Shown here: positions 1 to 7,304 of the stretch, piece after piece
How the letters are laid out: each line of letters starts with the position of its first letter
How positions within the stretch are numbered: position 1 is the stretch's first letter
Assembly: GCA_024998815.1 (NCBI GenBank)
Contig: JACEUQ010000001.1
Span: 930,001 to 994,000, forward strand
From: Opitutus sp.
Lineage (GTDB): Bacteria > Verrucomicrobiota > Verrucomicrobiia > Opitutales > Opitutaceae
DNA: 64,000 nt
Reading direction: 5' to 3'
Made by a program: the position numbers and the translations under genes
The notes under the pieces: generated by a model
Databases searched by the model: none
The model's input: only the letters and a program-made list of their open reading frames with translations
Told to the model about the DNA's origin: nothing

Positions 1-296
1 TGTAAGCCAAGTGCACTGGCCCCATTTTTCTGGGTCGTCAGCCACCACATCGCTTGAAACCACACCCGCAACGGCGTGCGTGTGTCTTGAAATACGGTAC
101 CGACGGTAACAGATACCTGCCTTTTACAAGCACAACATTGCCAGAGTATTACCCTAATCTTCCATGCCTTAGTGCCGCCGCAATACGGACACACGAAGCC
201 TTTCGGCCACCTCAGCTTTACAAGATAGGCCCGGCACGCCTCTTCAGTTCCAAACCACGCATCAAACTCCTGTAAATCATGCGGGTACTCGTCCAT
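1..296 (-). CDS. IS1595-family transposase, N-terminal part (cut by window edge)
   Basis: Translating the minus strand from the ATG at 296 gives an open frame that runs off the left edge (98 codons seen). It starts MDEYPHDLQEFDAWFGTEEA and carries a zinc-ribbon with CPYC about residues 35-38 and CCAC about residues 55-58, then RQVSVTVGTVFQDTR and the segment WFQAMWWLTTQKNGASALGL. This order (zinc ribbon, then the T.GT.F..T..PL..WF.A.....QKNG.SA block) is typical of IS1595-type transposases. The catalytic domain lies outside the window, so I cannot tell whether the gene is intact. A candidate element end lies around 317-345 but could not be confirmed. Confidence 0.85.
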   Translation of the reverse strand, partial: MDEYPHDLQEFDAWFGTEEACRAYLVKLRWPKGFVCPYCGGTKAWKIRVILWQCCACKRQVSVTVGTVFQDTRTPLRVWFQAMWWLTTQKNGASALGL

Positions 297-395
297 TCAC
301 TGTGACCACAATTGGTTGTGCCTACATGAGTCAAGCGGATACCCACTAACAATTAATACCACCCACCCGAAACCTTTAGGCAGTGGTTTAATCCA

Positions 396-420
396 AGCCC
401 GAACGTCGGTCGGGCTTTTT
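396..420 (+). terminator. Orphan rho-independent terminator
   Basis: A 7-bp stem (AGCCCGA / TCGGGCT) with a 7-nt loop is followed directly by five T on the plus strand. No plus-strand gene ends just before it; the nearest gene is the minus-strand IS1595 transposase. It may be left over from a gene lost to the insertion or end a small transcript. Confidence 0.55.
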
Positions 421-542
421 CATCGGAGGGATGACCTCCATTTCGTCCCAGCCCGAACCAACCCAAACGGAGGTGAGCCCCTCGGACTGCCGGCCTGTAA
501 TCAGGCGCAACCCGCTTTTCTGATTGGGCCCCTTTTAACCCC

Positions 543-742
543 AATGCCTGTAAGGCATGGCCAAGATAGATTTAATCACCTCTAAATCAAGACCATGGGC
601 GAGACGCCCATGCCACGTTACGAGCCGATGAAAGGGCGGGACGCCCAAGGCACTCGGCCCCGTCCGGACGTAGCATGGGCGTCCCGCCCATGGGATTGCT
701 GCTGTGTCGGTTATGGTACTTTTAGGAATGCCTTACAGGCAT
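543..742. repeat. Palindrome cluster (two ATGCCT/AGGCAT hairpins flanking CATGGGCG palindromes)
   Basis: The hairpin ATGCCTGTAAGGCAT at 543-557 and its exact reverse complement ATGCCTTACAGGCAT at 728-742 bracket the block. Inside are CATGGGCGAGACGCCCATG (about 594-612) and CATGGGCGTCCCGCCCATG (674-692), which share 8-bp arms and differ only in the 3-nt loop, plus a GGGCGGGACGCCC piece near 635. The whole looks like a REP/BIME-type extragenic palindromic unit. The rest of 297-813 shows no gene. Confidence 0.7.
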
Positions 743-813
743 TGCTTTTAACCCCAAATTAATATCAGGCGTTCTGATTAAGGGTGCCCAAGCACTCGGC
801 ATTCAGAGTGATA

Positions 814-1017
814 CTACAGAGGAAATCTGGCCGCCGGAGCAACGGCCTGAGCCGCCACGCCCTCCCCCCGGGCGGCAGTTTGCCCGGTCTGCCGACACGC
901 ACCACCGCCCACCGCGAGCACCAATTGATCCGCAACTCCCGAAAGGGCCATCGATTGGCGATGAAGATCAGCCGCCGTCACCGCCGACTCCTCGGCACTG
1001 GAGGCGGCGCGCTGCTC
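814..1017 (-). pseudogene. Possible C-terminal fragment of a second methyl-accepting chemotaxis protein
   Basis: Reading the minus strand in the frame that stops at 814-816 gives EQRAASSAEESAVTAADLHR followed by QSMALSGVADQLVLAVGGG. This resembles the end of chemoreceptor signalling domains (AAxAEESAxxxxxLxxQxxxLxxxVxxLxxLVGG). There is no start or signalling hairpin, and the frame upstream reads through the stop region of the neighbouring receptor gene. I infer a gene remnant, perhaps from recombination between receptor paralogues. The match is short and the call is tentative. Confidence 0.35.
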
Positions 1018-1115
1018 AAATCGTATCCATTTGCGCCACCGTGGACGTAATCTGCGTGATCCTTTATTTTTCCAGACAAGGAACCGATCGCGATAGTCGG
1101 CTCCGGAGTTCGGAG

Positions 1116-1213
1116 CTAAACGACGACCGCCCGCCCGCCTACCACTTTCGTGAGCTCCCCAACACTTTGACGCAGTGAGTCAGCTTGCACGCTGAGCGAT
1201 TCGGCGACTTTGG
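1116..1213 (-). pseudogene. Detached 3' end of the interrupted chemoreceptor gene
   Basis: After the 7-bp duplicated target ACTTTGG (1207-1213) the minus strand reads AKVAESLSVQADSLRQSVGE and on to a TAG at 1116-1118. This is the natural continuation of the receptor gene whose 5' part lies at 4596-6304. Removing the IS21 element and one target copy joins the parts in frame (1709 + 91 = 1800 nt, 599 residues). Confidence 0.9.
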
Positions 1214-1276
1214 TGTGAGCGGCGGCGCGAACACCGTCTATTTCTGGCGGTTACAAAATCACCTGTCGTAAAAGCC

Positions 1277-1306
1277 GATGACCGGCCCCGCCAGGGGCCG
1301 ATCATC
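1277..1306 (-). terminator. Hairpin after istB, copy 1
   Basis: Just past the istB stop the minus strand has a 13-bp dyad (GATGATCGGCCCC / GGGGCCGGTCATC, one mismatch) with a 4-nt loop, followed by GGCTTTTA. It is a likely terminator of the IS operon, with a short T-run. Confidence 0.5.
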
Positions 1307-1314
1307 AGGCCCGG

Positions 1315-2082
1315 TCAGCTTGCAGGTTCGTCGGCCAGGCGGTCTTTCATGCGGTAGGATTTGCCCTCGATGACGACGGTCTGGGCCCGGTGCAGTAGGC
1401 GGTCCAGGATCGCCGCGGTGATGCCAGCGTCGTTGTTAAAGATCCCTGCCCAGTGTTTGTAGGCCTTGTTGGTGGTGACGATCAGCGAGCCGCGTTCGTA
1501 GCGTTGGCTGACGATCTGGAAGAGCAGGTCGGCCCCCGACTTGTCGAGCGGCAGGTAGCCGACCTCATCGAGCACGAGCACCGCAGGGGTCATGTAACGC
1601 TTCAACTCGGCTTGCAACCGGTGCAGGGACTGGGCGGTGACCAGGGCGTTGATCGCGTCCACCGCCGTCGTAAACAGCACCGTGTAGCCCGCCTGGCACG
1701 CCGCGTAGCCCAACGCGCTCGCGAGATGTGTCTTCCCAAGCCCCACACCACCGCAAAACACCGCGTTGGTGCGCTCCTTGACAAAGCCCAGTTCGAAGAG
1801 GTGCCGCACCTGCGCTTCGTTCAACTCCTTGGGCCAGTCCCACTGGAACTGGTCGACGGTTTTCTTGACCGGGAAGCGCGCTGCCTGGATGCGCCGCTCC
1901 AGCGCCCGGATCTGGCGGTCCTGGGTCTCGGCCTGCACCAGTCGGCGTAAAAATTCGGCGTGCGAACAGCGCGCCTTGGCCGCCTCGGCCGTGAGTTCGC
2001 CGTGGTGGCGCAGCAGGTAACCGAGTTTCAGGTACTTGAGTTGATCTTTTAATAAATCGGTTTTTTCGGGTTCTGTTTTCAT
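1315..2082 (-). CDS. istB: IS21 helper ATPase IstB, copy 1
   Basis: This is the AAA+ ATPase that works with IstA in IS21 transposition, binding DNA and activating the transposase. The 255 residues are normal for the family. A Walker A motif GGVGLGKTH lies at about 111-119 and Walker B LVLDEVGYLPLD at about 169-180, after an N-terminal helical region of about 90 residues. The ATG overlaps the istA stop by 4 bases (ATGA), which implies translational coupling. The protein is identical to that of copy 2; codons GCC-CTG here are GCT-TTG there. Nothing suggests inactivation. Confidence 0.95.
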   Translation of the reverse strand: MKTEPEKTDLLKDQLKYLKLGYLLRHHGELTAEAAKARCSHAEFLRRLVQAETQDRQIRALERRIQAARFPVKKTVDQFQWDWPKELNEAQVRHLFELGFVKERTNAVFCGGVGLGKTHLASALGYAACQAGYTVLFTTAVDAINALVTAQSLHRLQAELKRYMTPAVLVLDEVGYLPLDKSGADLLFQIVSQRYERGSLIVTTNKAYKHWAGIFNNDAGITAAILDRLLHRAQTVVIEGKSYRMKDRLADEPAS

Positions 2083-3545
2083 TGGGTATAGGGGCTTAAA
2101 TCCGGGGGACGCAGTTCGAGTTCCAGTGCGGCCAACGCGTCGGCGCGGGTGAGGTGGATCGGCCCGGCTTGCGGCAAGGCCCGCGCGCGTTGTTCGAGCA
2201 AGTTGAGGATGTAATCGCTGGAGTAGGCGCCGAGTTCATGGGCGCTTTCGATCGCCCGGCCGACTGCCTCCGTTCCATACAGGGCCACCAAACCCACGAT
2301 AGTCGCCAGGTGGTGTCCCGCGTTGAGCCGGCGCTCCTCCAGCCCCCGTTGGTAGGCGGGTGCCGCCGGGCTCAGTTCCAAAAACCGTAGCCGCAGGCGC
2401 TGCCGCGCCCCCTGCCGTTTGCGCTCCTCGAGTTCGCGCACATGCTCGGGGTTTTCCACATCGGCGCGGCGGGCAAAACTGCGGGCATGCTCGGCCACCA
2501 GGGTGCGGTCCGCATAAAACCTCACCTGCGCCCCCTCGATCTGCGCGGTGAGTAGCGCCCCGGCAAACTTCGTGGGCACCGAGTAGCGGTTCGTTTCGAT
2601 ACTCACCCGGCACCGCCGCGACGCCCGCACGCTTAAGGTGCGCACCGCCGGACTGGCCACCGGGTTAAGCGGCAGGAGCGCAGCGCGCTCCTCGGGCAGC
2701 CGGTCCACCGGCCGGCCCTGGGTTTCAGCGTGAACGCGCACGTTGGCCACCGTTTCCAGCCACAAGCTGGCGGCCGGCCCCAGCTCGGTAAACCCGTTCA
2801 TCTGCCGCCCGCCAAGGAAGCTTTTTTTCACGTAACCCACCGCGTTTTCCACCATGCCCTTGGACTGCGGATGCCCCGGCCCGCACGCTTTTATCGTAAA
2901 CCCGTAGTGCCGGGCAAAGTCCAGGTACTGGGCGTTGTACACCGGGTCGGTCCCGGGCACATGCGAGAGGACGGCCGTCTTGCAGTTGTCCACCATCACC
3001 TCGCGCGGCACCCCGCCGAGTTTTTCAAAGGCGCGCCGGTGACAGCCCAGCCACCACTCCTGGCCCTGCCCGAGGGTAAATTCCACATGCAGGAACCGGC
3101 TGTACCCCAAAACCATGACGAAAAAACTTAAAGCCCGCCGGGTGCCGTCCACCTCCACCGCGCCAAAACTGCCCCAGTCCACCTGCGCGGTCTGGCCGGG
3201 GGCAAACTTGAGGGTAAGAAACGCCTCCAGGTTCCTCGGCCGCACCCGCCGCACGTAGTCTTTCAAAATTGAATACCCGCCCGTGTACCCCCGCTCGCGC
3301 ACCTTTTGCCAGAGCTGCATGGCGGTGAACGGATGGGCCTCCAGCCAGCGCGCGATCGCCGGCTTGTGCACGTCGAGCTTGCTTGGCCTAGGCACCTGCG
3401 CGGCCTGGCTGCGCACGTACTTTTCCTGCGCCTGCCAGCGCCTCACCGTCTGCACGTGCAACTGGAGCGAGCGGGCGATTTGCGGCGCACTGTGACCGGC
3501 CGCCTCCGCCTGTTTTATCCGGCAATACAGTTCGTAATCGATCAC
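2079..3545 (-). CDS. istA: IS21 transposase IstA, copy 1
   Basis: DDE transposase of the IS21 family, 488 residues. An N-terminal helix-turn-helix is seen at about 18-40 (HSAPQIARSLQLHVQTVRRW). The catalytic acidic residues are D123 in QVDWGSF, D186 in MVDNCKTAV and E233 in SKGMVENAVGYVKK, all present and well spaced. The C-terminal part contains the usual IstA beta-barrel-like region (NRYSVPTKFAG). It starts with GTG at 3545, overlapping the stop of the upstream small gene by 4 bases (GTGA). It appears intact and identical to the copy at 39223-40689. Confidence 0.95.
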   Translation of the reverse strand: MIDYELYCRIKQAEAAGHSAPQIARSLQLHVQTVRRWQAQEKYVRSQAAQVPRPSKLDVHKPAIARWLEAHPFTAMQLWQKVRERGYTGGYSILKDYVRRVRPRNLEAFLTLKFAPGQTAQVDWGSFGAVEVDGTRRALSFFVMVLGYSRFLHVEFTLGQGQEWWLGCHRRAFEKLGGVPREVMVDNCKTAVLSHVPGTDPVYNAQYLDFARHYGFTIKACGPGHPQSKGMVENAVGYVKKSFLGGRQMNGFTELGPAASLWLETVANVRVHAETQGRPVDRLPEERAALLPLNPVASPAVRTLSVRASRRCRVSIETNRYSVPTKFAGALLTAQIEGAQVRFYADRTLVAEHARSFARRADVENPEHVRELEERKRQGARQRLRLRFLELSPAAPAYQRGLEERRLNAGHHLATIVGLVALYGTEAVGRAIESAHELGAYSSDYILNLLEQRARALPQAGPIHLTRADALAALELELRPPDLSPYTQ

Positions 3546-3901
3546 GCGCCCACCTCCCGGCTCGGCGGCGGCGTTGCCGCCAGCGTGTGCGTTGGCCTGC
3601 CCCGGTCCAAGGAGAGCACCTGGTAAAGTGGCGCGGCGTAGGCGATCACCCCGGCCTCGATTAACTGCCGGCGCGCCTCGACCAGGCCGTCCTCGCTGAG
3701 CGTGAGCAGCCGGGCCAGGGTGCGCGTGGCGTAGTAACTCAGCCCGTCGGCGTCGCCCACGGTGACCAGGACCAGATAGAGGCCCCAGGCGGGGGCACTG
3801 GCCCGCCCCAGGTAATTGCCCCGCACCAGCCGGTGGTCCAGCCAGCTAAACTGGGCCGGCGTGCGCCGGAGTTGTTCGCGATCGATCGGTTGTTTTTGCA
3901 T
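3542..3901 (-). CDS. IS21-borne small protein with HTH-like region, copy 1
   Basis: A 119-residue protein inside the IS21 element, between the zinc-finger gene and istA. Residues about 45-95 (DADGLSYYATRTLARLLTLS and on through DGLVEARRQLIEAGVIAY) read like a winged-helix DNA-binding domain: a 'sees ATRTLARLLTLS, then a recognition-type helix, then a wing'. It overlaps the upstream gene by 56 bases and istA by 4, so it is part of the IS operon. I do not recognise a named family. A role in regulating transposition or choosing targets is only inference from context. Confidence 0.75.
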   Translation of the reverse strand: MQKQPIDREQLRRTPAQFSWLDHRLVRGNYLGRASAPAWGLYLVLVTVGDADGLSYYATRTLARLLTLSEDGLVEARRQLIEAGVIAYAAPLYQVLSLDRGRPTHTLAATPPPSREVGA

Positions 3902-4403
3902 AATCGGGCGGCTGGACGTCGATGCCCAGGATCACCCGCCCCCGGGATTGCAGGTGTCGCAGCATGGGTTCGAGGTCCTCTTGTAACGTCACTCCGGCGA
4001 ACTGCGCGATAAGCCCCACGAGCACAGGGTTTTGCGACTCCCATCTGTCTTGTAACGGCACGCAGGGATTCGGTAACGCCACCTCGGCGACCGGCTCGGC
4101 TTTAGGCTGGTGCACAACGGATTGCGTAGTTGGGATGTCTTGTAACGCCACCCGCCGTCGCGGCCCCCTCCGCCTTGAGTACCCCGGATTGGCCTTCCGC
4201 CACTCCTGCACCCGTTGGACATTTTCTGGGCCTTTCCAGTGGTCGAGGTTCTCCGGCTTCGCCAACCATTTGGCCTGACTGGCCGCCCGGCTCGCCCGTC
4301 GGCATCCCGGCTTCCCGCAGTAGCGCTGACGCTCGCGGTTATGCGCGTCGGGCAGAAAGAAATCGACACAGTGCAAACACTTGCGTGAACCGGTTGGATG
4401 CAT
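3846..4403 (-). CDS. IS21-borne zinc-finger protein, copy 1
   Basis: A 185-residue protein and the first gene of the IS21 operon. The N-terminus has CLHC at about 9-12 and a second cysteine pair (YCGKPGCRRAS) at about 28-38, a likely zinc-binding CxxC...CxxxxC knuckle, followed by SQAKWLAKPENLDHWKGPEN and a WRKANPGY segment. The rest is low-complexity, Pro/Gln/Val-rich. I recall similar proteins next to istA in Planctomycetota/Verrucomicrobiota elements, but no function is known to me. The start is ATG at 4403, soon after the right end of the element. Confidence 0.75.
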   Translation of the reverse strand: MHPTGSRKCLHCVDFFLPDAHNRERQRYCGKPGCRRASRAASQAKWLAKPENLDHWKGPENVQRVQEWRKANPGYSRRRGPRRRVALQDIPTTQSVVHQPKAEPVAEVALPNPCVPLQDRWESQNPVLVGLIAQFAGVTLQEDLEPMLRHLQSRGRVILGIDVQPPDYAKTTDRSRTTPAHAGPV

Positions 4404-4516
4404 CGCTGTGCATCCGCCAAGCGTCCCGCCGGTTCAATCTCCACCCATTCGCACCCCTCATATCCCCAGCCGGACAGGGAAGAAAACCCACCCACGGAAG
4501 AAGAGTATTACTCTTT

Positions 4517-6304
4517 TTAAGGGGAAGAAGATCCACCGAAGAAGAAGTGCATTCCTAACCGCCAGAAATAGACGCTTTCCCGCTCGCCGCTCACAACTTT
4601 GGCGCCTTCCTCAGTTTGGACTACACTCGCTTGCACAATCGCGTCCATCTGGGTGACCGAGTTATTGAGCATCACAATGCCTTGGGTTTGCTCGTCCGAA
4701 GCGAGTGATATCTCGGCGACCAAGTCATCGACTGCGCGTGATTTTTCGGCGATATCGCGTAACCGACTCGAAACTTGGCCACAAATCTCGACGCCACGGT
4801 TACTCTTATCCAAAGAATCGGCGAGTTTGACGGCGGTCTCCTTGGACGCACTCGCACTGCGTTGGGCGAGCGCACGAACCTCATCGGCAACCACCGCAAA
4901 ACCAGCCCCCGCTTCACCGGCACGGGCAGCTTCAACCGCTGCATTGAGCGCCAAAATATTGGTTTGGAACGCAATTTCGTCGATGGTTTTGATGATTTTT
5001 GAAATTCCCATGCTGGACACCTTTATCGCCTCCATCGCCGTGTTCATCGATTCCACTTCGCCCGTGCCAGCTTCGGCGGCGGTGCGGGATTCACTGGCGA
5101 TACGCTTGGCCTGCTGCGCCGATTCAGTGTTCCGCTTAGCCATACTGGCAATCTCTCGGAGCGCTGAGCTGGTTTCCTCCAGCGAGGCGGACTGAGTGGA
5201 TGCGCCTTCGGCCAACATACGCCCCGATTCCGACATTTGCGTGGCGGCGGATAAGACAGAGTCCGAGCTGACATGCAGTTTTTGAGTAATATTCGAAATG
5301 CGACGACTGATACGACGAGCAATCATGAACGCTACAGCGCCACCCACCAGAATACTCAAAGCCGAAACCCCCAAACTGACCTTCGAGGTTAAATTAATCT
5401 GATGCGCAATGGTGTCTTGCCCGGCGGCAAATTCGGTCTCGGCAAAATAACGCAACTTCCCCACCTGCTTCTCAACCAATATGATACGATCTTCAAAGAA
5501 ATCGGTGTCGGTACCGGCTGCCGCGTTGGCTAGAGCAAGGTCACAGGACTTGTCGAACTGCACGACCAGCGCGCTCAACAACTCTTGGGCAGCGGCATCG
5601 AGTTCGCGTTTCTTTAATGCAGCGACCCCCGCATTAAACCGGGCCCGACCAATGAAATTCAAATCGGCCACCGACTCCGAAAATAAAACGAGCAGAACAG
5701 GCCGCCCCAGCTCAGCGAAAGCCTTGGCGTCAATTACGCCCAGGGCACTGGAACGTCGGTAGACTTTGGAAAGAGCTTCACGCTCTTCTGCCAAGCGTTT
5801 CATCGTGCCGAGGCGGGTATTCGCCAGATCAAAAGCCTTATCAGCGGCCCCACCTAGTTCAACCATATCGGTGGCAAGTTTACCCACCAATTCGCCTACC
5901 GTGAGCGGAGCCGCCGCCTCTTCGGTCTTAACCTCGTCCGCTTTCGGCTTTGTCTCGTCTGCTTTTAAGGCTGTAACGGGAATCACGCTATTGTGCAGCG
6001 ACTTATAATTATCCCCGGCAAACTCCTTAATAATGACATTGACCGCAGTCAGCTTGACTCGACTGGCCGCCTGAAGGGTCGCGATGTCACTGAGTTGCTT
6101 CGCTGAAAACGCCTTAAACACGTCTTGTCGAAGCCCTCCCGTCAGCTCAACGACTTGCACCGTCGACTGTAGTAAAGGGATATGAACACTACCGGCCTGG
6201 TTTACCGAGCGCTGGACCCCCCCCAACTCGAAATACACTAAAGCCACGACTAAGACGAAGCCTATGGCCACTACACCAACCGCACCAAGAATTTTACGGA
6301 GCAT
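4517..6304 (-). pseudogene. Methyl-accepting chemotaxis protein, 3' end disrupted by IS21
   Basis: A transmembrane chemoreceptor that would relay ligand signals to CheA/CheW. The present frame has 595 residues: a transmembrane segment at about 7-25, a periplasmic helical sensor of about 280 residues, a second transmembrane segment around 315-335 ([19 protein letters not shown]), then the cytoplasmic signalling domain with the hairpin tip ([19 protein letters not shown] and [15 protein letters not shown]). The IS21 insertion after residue 569 replaces the last 30 native residues with 26 IS-encoded ones (ending in GGSSSP); the native tail is at 1116-1206. The hairpin core remains, so partial function is possible. 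A run of about 13 C precedes the ATG and no Shine-Dalgarno is evident. Confidence 0.9.
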
Positions 6305-6317
6305 GGGGGGGGGGGGG
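6305..6317 (-). repeat. Poly-C tract (about 13 nt) directly before a chemoreceptor start codon
   Basis: On the coding strand an uninterrupted run of about 13 C abuts the ATG of the receptor gene, where the ribosome-binding spacer should be. Such tracts are prone to slipped-strand length change. No AG-rich Shine-Dalgarno is seen immediately upstream. Confidence 0.8.
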
Positions 6318-6559
6318 AATCGGATGATTGAGACGATGCGTTGTGCTTACTGGGGCATTTAGGTAACACGCTTACAAAAAACAGGAGCCGACCTCTACAA
6401 CAGCAGGCCTATTTGGTTAACCTTTCGGCGCTGGAGAAGGCCCCGGTAATACCGAGGAACTCATCAACTGCGAAACGAACATCACTATATATATAGTAAG
6501 CCTGAACGAAAAAGCCGGCAGAACGCCGATCGCCATCGACCGGCGCCATCAACCGAAGC

Positions 6560-7111
6560 TTATTTCGACAGATGAGTGACGAGTGCATTGGACTGCTCAA
6601 TGCCCTCACTCATTTCCTCTTTCATATCTTTAAGATAGGACTCTTTTTTATCCTTATCGTAGGATTGGGCGGCCTTGAGAACCAACAAGGGATGTACGAT
6701 AGCGTGAATCGGATCGGTGAAATGCTCATTATCCTCACTCTTCAGATCTAATCCGACCTCATGGCCAGGCTTTGCGAAATAGCCAAGGTCATGCCACTCG
6801 GTCAACAACTCGTCGTAACCGAGTTTTTTCATTTCAGGGATATTCGCAATAACCGCATTAAGCAGCTTAGCCCCAGCTGGATAAGCTTTAATATAAGCCT
6901 GAGCTAGAACCGTGCCTTCAGCGACCAAGATATCAACTTTGGCAGTGACGGTGGCGAGATCGACTTTTTGGGCGATCACCATGTCGACGACCGATTTACC
7001 TGCCACTTGATATTTGGCTCCGGCAGCGACAACCGCTGGATCAGCGGCACCCCAAAGCGAGGTGGTAGCAATTGAAACTAAACAGGTGAGGAGAACTTTG
7101 ATGTATTTCAT
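6560..7111 (-). CDS. Small secreted helical protein, unknown function
   Basis: A 183-residue protein with a clear signal peptide (MKYIKVLLTCLVSIATTSLWG, cleaved near GAA-DP). The mature part is charged and helical, without cysteines, with features such as EWHDLGYFAKPG, an acidic LKSEDNEHFTDPIHAIVHP segment and a KEEMSEGIEQS end. I do not recognise the family. It lies between a broken OprB-type porin and a broken chemoreceptor, all on the minus strand, so a periplasmic binding or accessory role in sensing is possible, but this is inference. Confidence 0.8.
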   Translation of the reverse strand: MKYIKVLLTCLVSIATTSLWGAADPAVVAAGAKYQVAGKSVVDMVIAQKVDLATVTAKVDILVAEGTVLAQAYIKAYPAGAKLLNAVIANIPEMKKLGYDELLTEWHDLGYFAKPGHEVGLDLKSEDNEHFTDPIHAIVHPLLVLKAAQSYDKDKKESYLKDMKEEMSEGIEQSNALVTHLSK

Positions 7112-7168
7112 GGGGGTATAAGGGAACAGGAGTGGACGGAAAAGAAGTAGAGCTGGATTGGAGTGCGT

Positions 7169-7304
7169 TTAGTAGCTGGCGCTCAGGCGGAGCAGGAACA
7201 TCAGGGCGTTATCCCGCGTGGAATCACTGGCGGGATGGCGAATGTACTGCAGGTCAGGTTGCAGGCTCAGGTGATCGTTGAGAACGATCGTGTAACTGAG
7301 CTCG
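7169..7304 (-). pseudogene. Detached 3' end of the interrupted porin gene
   Basis: Reads LSYTIVLNDHLSLQPDLQYI and on to a C-terminal SASY, ending with TAA at 7169-7171. This is the final beta-strand region of an OprB-type porin (the TxxxxDWLSLQPDLQYIxHP block) with a terminal aromatic residue as in outer-membrane barrels. It joins in frame to 8418-9452 when the IS630-type element and one CTCG copy are removed, giving 388 residues. Confidence 0.9.

Larger units (their letters stand above)
1214..4595 (-). mobile_element. IS21-family insertion sequence, copy 1 (3382 bp)
   Basis: Both ends begin TGTGAGCGGCG and contain the identical 18-mer GTCTATTTCTGGCGGTTA as a subterminal inverted repeat. The 7-bp target duplication ACTTTGG flanks the element at 1207-1213 and 4596-4602. 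It carries four overlapping minus-strand genes: a zinc-finger protein, a small HTH-like protein, istA and istB. A same-length copy lies inverted at 38173-41554; between the coding parts I can see only one adjacent two-base difference (1644-1645, silent in istB). The element interrupts a chemoreceptor gene. Confidence 0.95.

Noticed and set aside
784-1050. An 88-residue plus-strand gene
   Set aside because: Basic, low-complexity composition and no start signal; the opposite strand has the chemoreceptor-tail similarity.
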